Shown here: positions 34,482-41,875 of the stretch, one piece after another | How the letters are laid out: each line of letters starts with the position of its first letter | Numbering within the stretch: position 1 is the stretch's first letter | Source: Burkholderiaceae bacterium 16 | GTDB taxonomy: Bacteria > Pseudomonadota > Gammaproteobacteria > Burkholderiales > Burkholderiaceae | Assembly: GCA_000955785.1 (NCBI GenBank) | Contig: JYOD01000062.1 | Coordinates: 18,446 to 82,445 of the forward strand | Direction of reading: 5' to 3' | Length of the DNA: 64,000 nt | Program-made: the position numbers and the translations under genes | The notes under the pieces: generated by a model | Told to the model about the DNA's origin: nothing | The model's input: the letters and a program-made list of their open reading frames with translations, nothing else | Database searches by the model: none

Positions 34482-34512
34482 CAATGAAAAGCGGCGAGCC
34501 TGTTGGCTCGCC
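34482..34512 (-). terminator. Terminator between the MoxR-like ATPase and DUF3150 genes
   Basis: Minus strand GGCGAGCC-AACA-GGCTCGCC followed by GCTTTTCATT, located past the ATPase stop at 34545 and before the DUF3150 start at 34449. It may be partial, letting some transcripts into DUF3150, or act as a leader attenuator. Confidence 0.75.
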
Positions 34513-34544
34513 GTCATGGGATGAAGAAATGAATGAAAACGGGA

Positions 34545-35570
34545 TCAGTTGCCGAGCAGCAACTCACCGAGCTTGCCGCCCTGCGCATTAATCCACGCTG
34601 GAGTAGCGCAGATCCGCGCGTCGCGGCGTGCTGCATCGGTGGCGAGCATCACGGCGAATTCGCCGAGATGGGCTTCGAATAGGCGATTGGCGTACACCAT
34701 CACACGATCGAAGTTGTTCTCGTTGGAAACGGCGGCGAGCGCCGAGCAGATGGCGTACTGCGCGGCCACCTTGTCAGGAATCCTGGCGGATTCCGGGGCG
34801 GCCAGCACCGAATCCACGCTGGGCAACTCGCGATAGATCTGGCGGAACGACTCGAACTCGAGGGCTGCGCCCTCGCCCACCGCGCCGGCCGTGGCGACGA
34901 TTTCCATCCCCGGCGGTACCAGCGGCAGTTGACGCGCCACGTGCCCCCAGCCTCGCGGCGAAGGCAGGTTCTCCACCTCCTTGCTGCGCTCCGACGAGAG
35001 CAGCAGATCGGGGCGGAAGCGCAGGAAGGCGATGAGCACCGGCGGCACGTTGTTCGTGACGGCCCACCGCGTCCAGTCCTCGATCGTCGGTTCCAGCTCC
35101 ACGATGGTACTGAAGCGGGATTTCAACGGATCAAGGATGTTGGAGACCGCCGCGTTGTCGCTGCGACGGTTGGTGGCCGCCACGAAGGTGACGTGGTCCG
35201 GCAGGACGTGTTCACCGATGCGCCGTGCGAGCAGCAGTTGCATCTTGGCGGCCTGGACTGCCGGCGAGGCCTGTCCGAGATCGTCAATGAACCAGACCAA
35301 CGGGCGTGTGCTGTTCAGTGCGGTGGCCAGATCCCCGAACGGCAGGAACTTGGCACCCGCACCGTCCGTTGCCGGAAACGGCAGGCCCTTGGAGTCGGTC
35401 GGATCTTCCACCACGGGGTGGGAGATCAGCAGGTCGTGACGGGCAGCCTTGGCTGCGCTATCGACGATATCGCTCTTGCCGATGCCGGGCGCCCCAGTGA
35501 TAAGGACGGGCAGGCGTGCGGGAATGAAGGCCGCGAGCAGGGTGTGCAGTTGGGAAGGATTGACTTTCAT
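34545..35570 (-). CDS. MoxR/CobS-like AAA+ ATPase
   Basis: 341 residues from the ATG at 35570 with AGGAATCCCC before it. Walker A LITGAPGIGKSDIVDSAAKA near 30-49, Walker B LVWFIDDLGQASPAVQAAKM, sensor 1 FVAATNRRSDNAAVSNILD and arginine-finger region LDPLKSRFSTIVELEP. Typical of the MoxR class, whose members remodel or load partners through VWA proteins. With DUF3150 and the VWA protein it makes a three-gene module well known on conjugative elements but of undefined role. Confidence 0.88.
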   Translation of the reverse strand: MKVNPSQLHTLLAAFIPARLPVLITGAPGIGKSDIVDSAAKAARHDLLISHPVVEDPTDSKGLPFPATDGAGAKFLPFGDLATALNSTRPLVWFIDDLGQASPAVQAAKMQLLLARRIGEHVLPDHVTFVAATNRRSDNAAVSNILDPLKSRFSTIVELEPTIEDWTRWAVTNNVPPVLIAFLRFRPDLLLSSERSKEVENLPSPRGWGHVARQLPLVPPGMEIVATAGAVGEGAALEFESFRQIYRELPSVDSVLAAPESARIPDKVAAQYAICSALAAVSNENNFDRVMVYANRLFEAHLGEFAVMLATDAARRDARICATPAWINAQGGKLGELLLGN

Positions 35571-35852
35571 GGGGATTCCTATAAAGGCGAGTCCCACAAA
35601 GCCACCTTGCCCACAGGGAAGGTGTCCCTGTGGGAAGTTTCAATGAATGCGCCAGCGTGACTGGCAGAGGTCGATGCGTCAGAGACGCGGGTAAAACGCT
35701 GTTTGGACTGATCCGTACCAGTGCGAACAACGCTCTAACGACAAGCTTACAGCCAATATCGCGAAGGCAGTACGGCAATAGACGACGAATTTGCTATCGC
35801 TCTTGAGATAGAACTTCCCCCGGCACTTGGGCCCGGGGGAGAGTCAAACGAA
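35571..35852 (-). promoter_or_regulatory. Terminator plus structured leader, copy 3
   Basis: From right to left: a hairpin CCCCCGG-9-CCGGGGG at 35817-35839 after the upstream stop; a long interrupted hairpin ending in AAACAGCGTTTTA (about 35691-35740); the element GCGTC-TCT-GACGC-ATCGACC (35671-35689); a small hairpin GCCAG-CTGGC; then CCCACAGGGA-5-TCCCTGTGGG (35610-35634, perfect ten pairs); then the ribosome site. The most complete example of the leader architecture. Confidence 0.75.
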
Positions 35853-37403
35853 TCAGGCGGCCATCGCTAATGCTGGCCCGTATTCGGCCAGCCGCGCTCG
35901 CGCATAGGCTAGGGTGCCATCCTTAGCTCGCAGCTTGCGCGCCAGGCGGCGCTGCGGATCTTCAATGTAATAGACCCGAGCGCTGCCGCGCGGATAGTGC
36001 TTGATCTGGCGGAAGCCTTCGTCAATGCACATGTCCACATATTCGCGGCCGTTCAGAACCCGCCCTTCCGGCAAGCGCCAACTTGCAGCCTCCGCTTGCT
36101 CGCGGGCGCTCTTAACATCGCGGGATTGGCGAAGCGCAGTCTGCGCGGCCGCTGCCTCGATGTCCCATTGACGCTGCTCGGCCTCGGAGAAGCCGCACAG
36201 TTCAAAGATCCGCCGTCGACGCGTAGCCGCCGGCACGCCGGTCAATACCACACCCAGCTCCTCGCGAATGGCCCGCTTGGATAGTGCGTTCTGATCGCTT
36301 GGACTATCCAGCGCTTCAAGCAGTTGCGCCACGTTGCGCTCCATGACCGCGAGCGCCAGCCGGTTGGGCCACGAGTAGCTGGTGGTGCCCCGCTCGACCG
36401 TGGCAAGGCGAAGTTCGCGCTGAAGCATGCGTTCGGACAGCACTCCCTTAGCCTGCTCTTCGTGCGCACGCGCCGTCCTCTCCGCATAGCGATGCTGGGC
36501 GATGAGGGATTGCAAGCGTGCAGCAAGCGGTGAGACTGGCGCCGCGTTCTCCCCGGTAGGCGGGGCGATGGTCGGCAACGAAGGCGGAGGGACGATCCCG
36601 GCCGCGAAGAGCGCGTCATCCACAGCGATTCGGGCGCGGTCGGCCGGCAGCGGCTTAACCAATGCAACGAGGCGAGCGGCATTGTGAGCAGTGATCGCCA
36701 GGTTGTCATGCCGCATGACCCCACAAAGCGCCTGCAGCATGTCGGCTGGCAACGCCCCGCGTAGGGCCGGCACGGCAATCAGATCCTTCAGCCAAAGCAG
36801 ATCGTACTTGCCGATTTCCGGGCTGTCTCGATAGGCATTGAGGACGCAATCGCGAACTTTCTCACCTCGTTGCAGCGCGTATGCAACATGGACCTCGTGG
36901 CGCGAATTGATCCCGGCGCCGGGTGAGTACTCGGGCCCGTTCGTGCCGAAACCGAAACGAGCACGAAATTGCTGCTCCACGTAGCAGGCGGGGTCGACGA
37001 ATGCTGCATCAGGATCTGCGAACAGCGTGCCCTGGTCACAGCATTCCGGCGCGAGCGCCTCCTCCGGGAAATAGCCAAGGCGACCAGCGGCCACTGCTGC
37101 TTCCCAGGCGTCGCGGCTTACCTCGAAAGGCCTAAGCACTTTCCCGTCCGGGCGAAGGATGAACCGGTCCACTTCACCGATGATGGTGTCGAGGATCTCC
37201 CGCATCGAACCCTTGGGTCGGACAGCAAAGTTGCCCCTTGCCAGCCGGATAAGTGGGATGTCGCCGCGGGCGATATGGCGTAGTCGCACGGACTCCACCG
37301 GTGTGCGTCGGCGCAGGTCGTCGTCGCAGTTGAAGAAGGCCAGCACGCCGGCCAGTGTGGTGCGGGATTCAACCCGCCCCGTGTCAAAGGTAATCACGTA
37401 CAT
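35853..37403 (-). CDS. Hypothetical 516-residue protein of the accessory block
   Basis: Start at 37403 with TTAGGAGC upstream. Soluble, mixed fold: MYVITFDTGRVESRTTLAGV at the start, a cysteine pair in APECCDQGTLFADPD, a helical middle, a P-rich linker near 300, then a basic C-terminal half rich in R, E and A (AHEEQAKGVLSERMLQREL, FELCGFSEAEQRQWDIE) ending with YYIEDPQRRLARKLRAKDG. The basic C-terminus suggests nucleic-acid binding. No family recognised. Confidence 0.7.
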   Translation of the reverse strand: MYVITFDTGRVESRTTLAGVLAFFNCDDDLRRRTPVESVRLRHIARGDIPLIRLARGNFAVRPKGSMREILDTIIGEVDRFILRPDGKVLRPFEVSRDAWEAAVAAGRLGYFPEEALAPECCDQGTLFADPDAAFVDPACYVEQQFRARFGFGTNGPEYSPGAGINSRHEVHVAYALQRGEKVRDCVLNAYRDSPEIGKYDLLWLKDLIAVPALRGALPADMLQALCGVMRHDNLAITAHNAARLVALVKPLPADRARIAVDDALFAAGIVPPPSLPTIAPPTGENAAPVSPLAARLQSLIAQHRYAERTARAHEEQAKGVLSERMLQRELRLATVERGTTSYSWPNRLALAVMERNVAQLLEALDSPSDQNALSKRAIREELGVVLTGVPAATRRRRIFELCGFSEAEQRQWDIEAAAAQTALRQSRDVKSAREQAEAASWRLPEGRVLNGREYVDMCIDEGFRQIKHYPRGSARVYYIEDPQRRLARKLRAKDGTLAYARARLAEYGPALAMAA

Positions 37404-37486
37404 CAGACTTGCTCCTAAGCACGAAGCAAGCCCCACATGGGGCGTTGCCCCGTGTGGGTGAGAGAGGAATACTGGGATGCTTCGAT
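37404..37486 (-). promoter_or_regulatory. GC-rich leader hairpin before the 516-residue protein
   Basis: CCCACACGGGGC-AAC-GCCCCATGTGGG on the minus strand (37432-37458), stem of twelve with one mismatch, about 30 bases before the start. Same class as the hairpins before other starts of this block, but without the GCGTC element. Confidence 0.6.
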
Positions 37487-37867
37487 TCAAGCGGCGACTC
37501 GGCGGCGGGGCCGTGCCGTGGCCTCCGTTCGCGCGGTTGCGATGGCATCGAGCAATTCTTGTGACAGGATCCGCCAGACTGAAGCGAAGCCGTCACCGTA
37601 GGGAACATGGAGTGCCTCGGCGAACAAGCAGGCTTCCAGGAAGCTGGCTGCCAAATCCCGTGGCAGGTTCCAGCCAGCAGAGACGACAAACTCGTCAGTG
37701 GCCAGTTCGACTTCGGGTAGGTTGGTGGTCAGCGTGCCATACGGCATGCCGTCATCGGCGCACCTGAGGGTGAGCGCAGCGCGATAGTTGGTCGAATACA
37801 ACTGGACGTTAAGGCGAACACCGGGAGGGTGGCTGGCCAGGCCAGCGCCGTAAATACGGTCGATCAT
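37487..37867 (-). CDS. Hypothetical protein resembling DUF4313
   Basis: 126 residues from the ATG at 37867. The core RLNVQLYSTNYRAALTLRCA, DGMPYGTLTTNLPEVELATD and VVSAGWNLPRDLAASFLEAC recalls DUF4313 proteins of mobile elements (nucleotide or ligand-binding unknown). The C-terminus is basic (RTEATARPRRRVAA). Distant match by eye only. Confidence 0.6.
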   Translation of the reverse strand: MIDRIYGAGLASHPPGVRLNVQLYSTNYRAALTLRCADDGMPYGTLTTNLPEVELATDEFVVSAGWNLPRDLAASFLEACLFAEALHVPYGDGFASVWRILSQELLDAIATARTEATARPRRRVAA

Positions 37868-37927
37868 GGTTGGGGTAACTCCGGAGGTCGTGGAACTGCC
37901 CCACAGGGACGCGCCCCGCGTGGTAGA

Positions 37928-37983
37928 CGAAAAAAAACGCACCTCGAGAGGTGCGTCAGTTTGATGGCCCGGCATTGCCGGGC
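37928..37983 (-). terminator. Strong intrinsic terminator with accessory hairpin
   Basis: Minus strand ACGCACCTC/GAGGTGCGT followed by eight Ts (37928-37956). Directly before it is a GCCCGGCA/TGCCGGGC hairpin (37967-37983). Together they end the transcript that covers 38964-38007. Confidence 0.9.
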
Positions 37984-38006
37984 GAAATAAGACAGTGGGT
38001 TGGCGT

Positions 38007-38099
38007 TCAGTCCTTATGGACGCGACGCCCGTTACGGTCTGCCCACAGCAAGTAGGCCGAAAACAGCAACGCAAGAACCAAAAGAGGAGGACCAAACAT
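38007..38099 (-). CDS. 30-residue single-pass membrane protein
   Basis: MFGPPLLVLALLFSAYLLWA followed by DRNGRRVHKD: one transmembrane helix and a positively charged tail. A strong AAGGAG ribosome site lies eight bases upstream, inside the end of the preceding gene. Its ATG shares one base with that gene's TGA (TGATG), a classic coupling arrangement, so I consider it real. The partner is probably the upstream two-helix membrane protein. Confidence 0.6.
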   Translation of the reverse strand: MFGPPLLVLALLFSAYLLWADRNGRRVHKD

Positions 38100-38572
38100 C
38101 ACTTTTCTCCTTTCGAGAGGACTGCTCCTACAGCGAATAATACAACGGCGATGCCGAACAGGCTTGCGCCATTTGCGACGGCGGTCAGGTTCCATCCCGG
38201 CCGGCTGGTAAGGTAGCCAGCCAAGCCAAGGATTGCGGCAGCGGAGAGCGTATGAGCGAAGCGCCCATACTGCAACCGTTGGTCCTTGGTCGGAGCCGCA
38301 ACGGCCATCCTGGCTTCGTCCATCCAGCCGCGTTTCGCCGCCTTGGACCGATCCACGTTGTAGACCGCCGGTTCCATGCGGACCAGCGGAAACTGATAAC
38401 CGTCTTCTAGCAGCAAAAGGACGTGACGCTCACCCATCGCAATGGAGGCATCGACAAGGTTGTCCAGACGCACCGGTAGTGTGACAACGTCGGCGTCTGG
38501 CTCATAGTGTACTGAGCACGAGTACTCGTCGCCGCTGGTGGATTTGAGGATGACCTTGGCAATACGTGTCAT
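38099..38572 (-). CDS. Hypothetical membrane protein with two C-terminal helices
   Basis: 157 residues. The N-terminal ~100 residues are soluble and mostly beta (IAKVILKSTSGDEYSCSVHY, GERHVLLLLEDGYQFPLVRM). Two transmembrane helices follow (LSAAAILGLAGYLTS and GASLFGIAVVLFAVGAVLS), and it ends KGEK at the overlap with the small membrane gene. No family recognised. Confidence 0.6.
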   Translation of the reverse strand: MTRIAKVILKSTSGDEYSCSVHYEPDADVVTLPVRLDNLVDASIAMGERHVLLLLEDGYQFPLVRMEPAVYNVDRSKAAKRGWMDEARMAVAAPTKDQRLQYGRFAHTLSAAAILGLAGYLTSRPGWNLTAVANGASLFGIAVVLFAVGAVLSKGEK

Positions 38573-38583
38573 GGTCAGTCCCC

Positions 38584-38964
38584 TCAACCGCGCCGGCCCG
38601 CGACCACGCGCAGCGTAGCAACGAGCGAGGCATAGCCTTCGGGCGAGCCGATCGACTGCAGGCAAACCGCGTTGTCGCGGCCACCCGTATAGTCGTCGCG
38701 GCCGCGACACGTGCGAAAGCTCATGCGGGCAGCGGATTGCTGCGGCGCGTGGGCAATCTGCACGTACAGCGTATCGGTATGCAAGGCATAGACATCGGCC
38801 CGCTGGCGGCGCTGACGGCGTTCGCGGACGGTGAACTCGCGGGGACGCAACCCGAGGTCGTTCGCCAGGCGGCGGATGACACGGGAGGCATCACGTTTGA
38901 GGGAGGCGCAGGCTGTGGCATTGCCGGGGGCGTGCGGTTGGGTAAAGGATTTGGGGATCTTCAT
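38584..38964 (-). CDS. Hypothetical basic protein
   Basis: 126 residues, pI clearly basic (SLKRDASRVIRRLANDLGLR, EFTVRERRQRRQRADVYAL). Four cysteines are scattered, with no zinc pattern. It starts 82 bases downstream of a GCGTC leader element. It ends 12 bases before the next gene, so the two are co-transcribed. No family recognised. Confidence 0.6.
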   Translation of the reverse strand: MKIPKSFTQPHAPGNATACASLKRDASRVIRRLANDLGLRPREFTVRERRQRRQRADVYALHTDTLYVQIAHAPQQSAARMSFRTCRGRDDYTGGRDNAVCLQSIGSPEGYASLVATLRVVAGRRG

Positions 38965-39150
38965 GGCAGTCTCTGGTGAAACGGGACAGCCATCCCCAGC
39001 GGGACGGTGTCCCGCAATGGGTAAGGTCTGGACAGGCCAGACGTGGTTCGATGCGTCGGAGACGCGATCAAAAGAGTTTGCCGAAGCGGTCATACGTTTC
39101 CGCAAGCGCTCTTGTATGGGGACGCCGGGCGCCCCCCTTGGGCGCCCTAC
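38965..39150 (-). promoter_or_regulatory. Terminator plus structured leader, copy 4
   Basis: GGGCGCCC-5-GGGCGCCC (39127-39147) follows the upstream stop. An imperfect hairpin ends in CTCTTTTG (about 39067-39104). Then come GCGTC-TCC-GACGC-ATCGAACC (39048-39066), TCTGG-CCAGA, and GCGGGAC-ACC-GTCCCGC (38999-39015) ahead of the start. Confidence 0.7.
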
Positions 39151-39153
39151 CCC

Positions 39154-39576
39154 TCAGACTAGGTCCAGGGCTTCCGAAATCACCCGGGCGATCGAGAACG
39201 CCAGGTCACGACCGAATACCTTCGCGCAGAGCAGTTTCCGTACTGCCCAGTGCGGACCGGAGGCATCCTGCGTGAGATGGATCTGATCGACGTTCACGGT
39301 CCAGCCCTCCGACGATCCGCGGAAGACGGAAACAGCAATGCGATCGCGGGCGCCAAGTTCCGGCCACGGCGCGTCCGCACGCAAACCGTGGATGCGCTCA
39401 TCGTCGCGATAGCGATTGGTGGCGGTAATCCATTCGGGCTCCAGCTCCATGCCGCGCAGCATGGTGTACAGCTGGAGTTCGACTTGCTCGACCGTGAGGC
39501 CGGTCGTATCGATAGCTGCGACCCTGGGACGTCTCACAGTAACGGACTGAGGAACAGACAGTGTGGAATCAAGCAT
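39154..39576 (-). CDS. Hypothetical protein
   Basis: 140 residues, start at 39576. A helical segment GLTVEQVELQLYTMLRGMEL is followed by a mixed region with conserved-looking WITATNRYRDDERIHGLRAD and ending SIARVISEALDLV. No signal peptide or membrane helix. No family recognised. Confidence 0.6.
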   Translation of the reverse strand: MLDSTLSVPQSVTVRRPRVAAIDTTGLTVEQVELQLYTMLRGMELEPEWITATNRYRDDERIHGLRADAPWPELGARDRIAVSVFRGSSEGWTVNVDQIHLTQDASGPHWAVRKLLCAKVFGRDLAFSIARVISEALDLV

Positions 39577-39726
39577 GGGGATCTCCGAAATGCGGAGCGC
39601 TCCCACTTCGCGGGAGGCGTCCCGCGAATGCGATGGAAGGGTCTGGATTTGCCAGACGATGGTTCGATGCGTCGAAGACGCAGTCAAAAAAGGCTTGCCG
39701 AACCCTTGATATGGGTTGGGCAAGCC
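39577..39726 (-). promoter_or_regulatory. Terminator plus structured leader, copy 5
   Basis: A near-perfect 14-pair hairpin with TTTTTTG tail (39686-39726) is a strong intrinsic terminator. Immediately after its T-run come GCGTC-TTC-GACGC-ATCGAACC (39664-39682), GTCTGG-CCAGAC, and TTCGCGGGA-4-TCCCGCGAA (39607-39628). Confidence 0.75.
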
Positions 39727-39782
39727 CTTTCGGGCTTGTGAAGCGAGAGCGGCCCGCGGGGCTACTCTCGTGACTCGATGGA

Positions 39783-40256
39783 TTAGCGCGTCAACCGGTA
39801 TCCGCTACCACCCGAAACCAGGTAGAGGCGTTCACCAGACACGAACTGTTGGTCGGCATCCTGCGTGACGGCAAGCTGGCGGCCATTGTCCGTACGGACA
39901 ATGACCTCCACGCCATCCCGCCGGCTGAACCGATCCTCTGCCACCTGGGCAACGACACCGGAAACCGTGCCGGACATCGCAACAGCCAGATAGCGGCCGT
40001 TGCCATTGCCGATCACGTAGGCGCCCAAAATTGCGCCGACTACCGCGCCGGCGACGCCAGGCATACCACTGCTGGCCGATACGGGGCCGTCATTGCCGAC
40101 GATGCTAACTGGCCGCACTCGGAGGACAGTTACCTGTTCGGCTGCGCCAGTCCGCAAAGCTTCGGACCCGCGATAGACATTGGGCGAGCTTTGCTGAGCG
40201 GCGCAACCGGTAACCAGGGCACACAAAACAACGAAAATCGGAAACGCTTTGAACAT
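39783..40256 (-). CDS. Glycine-zipper outer-membrane lipoprotein
   Basis: 157 residues. Signal peptide with lipobox LVTGC (Cys18) in MFKAFPIFVVLCALVTGC, then a glycine-zipper helix GVAGAVVGAILGAYVIGNGN and C-terminal beta strands (VEVIVRTDNGRQLAVTQDAD). Similar in layout to SlyB/17-kDa surface antigens. The reading frame continues upstream without a stop into the DUF3085-like sequence, but the signal peptide defines the true start at 40256. Confidence 0.8.
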   Translation of the reverse strand: MFKAFPIFVVLCALVTGCAAQQSSPNVYRGSEALRTGAAEQVTVLRVRPVSIVGNDGPVSASSGMPGVAGAVVGAILGAYVIGNGNGRYLAVAMSGTVSGVVAQVAEDRFSRRDGVEVIVRTDNGRQLAVTQDADQQFVSGERLYLVSGGSGYRLTR

Positions 40257-40391
40257 GATGGCCTCGCAGAACGAAAAAGGCCAACATGCGTACGGGCAGG
40301 ATGGCCCGTCGGGGGGAAAATACTGTGCCAACTGAATAGTCGGCGGGGGTCGATGCGTCGGAGACGCGGTAGGTGCAGCTATGTTATCAGG
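40257..40391 (-). promoter_or_regulatory. Promoter-like box and structured leader, copy 6
   Basis: A -10-like CCTGATAACAT (40381-40391) is followed about 12 bases later by GCGTC-TCC-GACGC-ATCGACCC (40350-40368). Then come GCCGACT-AGTTGGC and ACGGGC-6-GCCCGT (40292-40309), with an alternative GGCC/GGCC stem followed by TTTTT (40274-40306). The last pairing looks like a terminator/antiterminator choice just before the lipoprotein start. Confidence 0.65.
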
Positions 40392-40815
40392 CAAGCCAGC
40401 GTTTGGGGAGTCCATTCGAGCCAGCTGGCGCGACGATGGACCCAAACTTATGGTCAGCCCGTCAATGCGAATACTGCTGCGCGTGACGGTCACGCGCACC
40501 TTCATGCAGGCCGGCTCGGCGAGCATCTTAACGAGGTCAGCGACGGGAAAGTGCTCGCCAAAGTCGTCGCCGCCGAAAGCGCGCCTCGCGTTCTCGTAAA
40601 AGTCCTTGTCGACGGCCGGATTGCAGCCCTTAAAGAAACAGACGTTTCTGCGAGGGCGCAGGCCCAACGCTGCACCCGATATACGCGCCGTGATCTTTGG
40701 CAATGAAGAAGCGCTGCGTGTTCACCTCTTCGCTGAAGGTAACGAGAGATTGGACTTCCGCGCGGGAAAGGGTGATTTGCGGTATGGATTGCTCCTGTAA
40801 GTGTTGACGGAGCAC
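40381..40815 (-). pseudogene. DUF3085-like gene with frameshift and missing start
   Basis: The first part reads SLVTFSEEVNTQRFFIAKDH then GAYIGCSVGPAPSQKRLFL and stops at a TAA. One base further on, the other frame gives FFKGCNPAVDKDFYENARRA, FGGDDFGEHF and VRVTVTRSSIRI. Together they match DUF3085, with its VKDHGxY and GGDDF motifs. The break is at TTT-CTT-TAA-GGG. Removing one base joins the two parts perfectly. The codon expected after the ribosome site AGGAGCAATCC is ATA at 40785, so the start may be lost, or GTG at 40815 is used. The second frame has no stop and runs into the lipoprotein gene. Confidence 0.7.
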
Positions 40816-40895
40816 GCCCGTAAGAGGCCGTGCCCCTACGGGATGGAATGAACCCGGAACGCGTCATGCGGCCGGATCGAACGAAAGCGCGTGCA
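40816..40895 (-). promoter_or_regulatory. Leader hairpin before the DUF3085-like gene
   Basis: CCCGTA/TACGGG with a 14-base loop (40817-40842), preceded by a TTCATTCC stretch. It stands at the same position as the GC-rich hairpins of the other leaders. A structured RNA motif named after DUF3085 has, to my recollection, been predicted computationally; this is where to compare it. Confidence 0.5.
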
Positions 40896-41324
40896 CTACA
40901 GGTCCGCACGCTTCCAGCAGTAACTATCGCCGATGGCGTAGCACTTCACGACCTTTCCGTCGATGGTCAGGTCCGTGGCGCCGCACCACTGCGGATCGTC
41001 GCCTTGCAGGCAAAACTGGTCTGTCGCCTCGCTGTAGTAAAGCTCTGGCATGTGCTCGCGCAGGGCGAGTGCAGCCTCCAGGGTAAAGAATGGGATGAGC
41101 CAGCCATTCCACAGCTGCCCGTTCGAGAATGCGTCAATGACGACTTCCGGTGGCAGCCAGTCGCCAGTGACCTTCATAGGTCTGAACGGCGGCGGATCGG
41201 CGGGGGAAAACTTGCGCTGAAACCCAAGCCAGGAAATGTTCCTGCCTCGTACAGATACCTTGATGGGCTCGACGAGCTCACCGGTCTCGATGTTCCTAAA
41301 TATTTTGATGGGGAGACTATTCAC
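40896..41324 (-). CDS. Hypothetical protein
   Basis: 142 residues from a GTG at 41324. N-terminal strands (IKIFRNIETGELVEPIKVSV), a central W/P-rich part (GDWLPPEVVIDAFSNGQLWN) and a C-terminal part with three cysteines (DQFCLQGDDPQWCGATDL, GDSYCWKRADL). No signal peptide. No family recognised. Confidence 0.6.
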   Translation of the reverse strand: MNSLPIKIFRNIETGELVEPIKVSVRGRNISWLGFQRKFSPADPPPFRPMKVTGDWLPPEVVIDAFSNGQLWNGWLIPFFTLEAALALREHMPELYYSEATDQFCLQGDDPQWCGATDLTIDGKVVKCYAIGDSYCWKRADL

Positions 41325-41424
41325 GTGTGTGCGCCAAAAAAGGGGGGCACTGTCACAAGGGACGGTGCCCCTGCGGGTGAAAAAGCCTGACCGGGTGCCT
41401 GGCTTCGACTTTGCTCAGGTCAGC
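41325..41424 (-). promoter_or_regulatory. Attenuator-like leader of the 41324 gene
   Basis: Minus strand GGGGCAC-14-GTGCCCC followed by CCTTTTTTGG (41336-41371), ending about a dozen bases before the GTG start. A hairpin with T-run this close to a start codon is best read as a transcriptional attenuator. Confidence 0.6.
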
Positions 41425-41844
41425 TTACGACTTTCGAATCAGGAAGTACCCGATGACGTAGTTCAAGACTGTAGCGAACAAGGGACTCCAGTCATGCGAC
41501 ACCCATGCCGTCACAAATGCCAGGGAGCCGAAGTTAATCAGGATACCGCCCAGTTCGTCGAACGTAAGCTCAGCGTAGTACCGAGCGTTCTCCGCCTCGG
41601 CGTCGGTCCTGGCCTTACGACGGATAACCGCAAAGATGGTCAATACCACAATGGCGGCAGCTACCTGGTACCAGAACAGCCCGACGTCGTAGTACTTGTC
41701 GATGGCCCTGGCTGGTAACAATGACTTATCCGCTGTGAAGCAAACTACAGCACCGAAAGCGAACCACAGGAGGCCGTTGGTAAAGATTCGGCGCGCGGGT
41801 TCTCCCTTCTTGTTGGGAGGCGAAAAGATAGACATAAAGTTCAT
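41425..41844 (-). CDS. Four-helix integral membrane protein
   Basis: 139 residues with four hydrophobic segments (GLLWFAFGAVVCFTA, GLFWYQVAAAIVVLTIFAVI, LGGILINFGSLAFVTAWV, LFATVLNYVIGYFLI) and a cytoplasmic acidic loop after helix two. No family recognised. It lies 31 bases after the clamp-like gene without any leader hairpin, so it is in operon with it. Confidence 0.65.
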   Translation of the reverse strand: MNFMSIFSPPNKKGEPARRIFTNGLLWFAFGAVVCFTADKSLLPARAIDKYYDVGLFWYQVAAAIVVLTIFAVIRRKARTDAEAENARYYAELTFDELGGILINFGSLAFVTAWVSHDWSPLFATVLNYVIGYFLIRKS

Positions 41845-41875
41845 GTTTGGTCAGATATCGTTTGGTGGGAAAGGG

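Noticed and set aside
40630..40660. Firm claim of programmed +1 frameshifting in the DUF3085-like gene
   Set aside because: The CTT-TAA-G context fits, but lack of an internal Shine-Dalgarno, lost start codon and missing downstream stop make mutation or sequencing error equally likely; kept as a question only.
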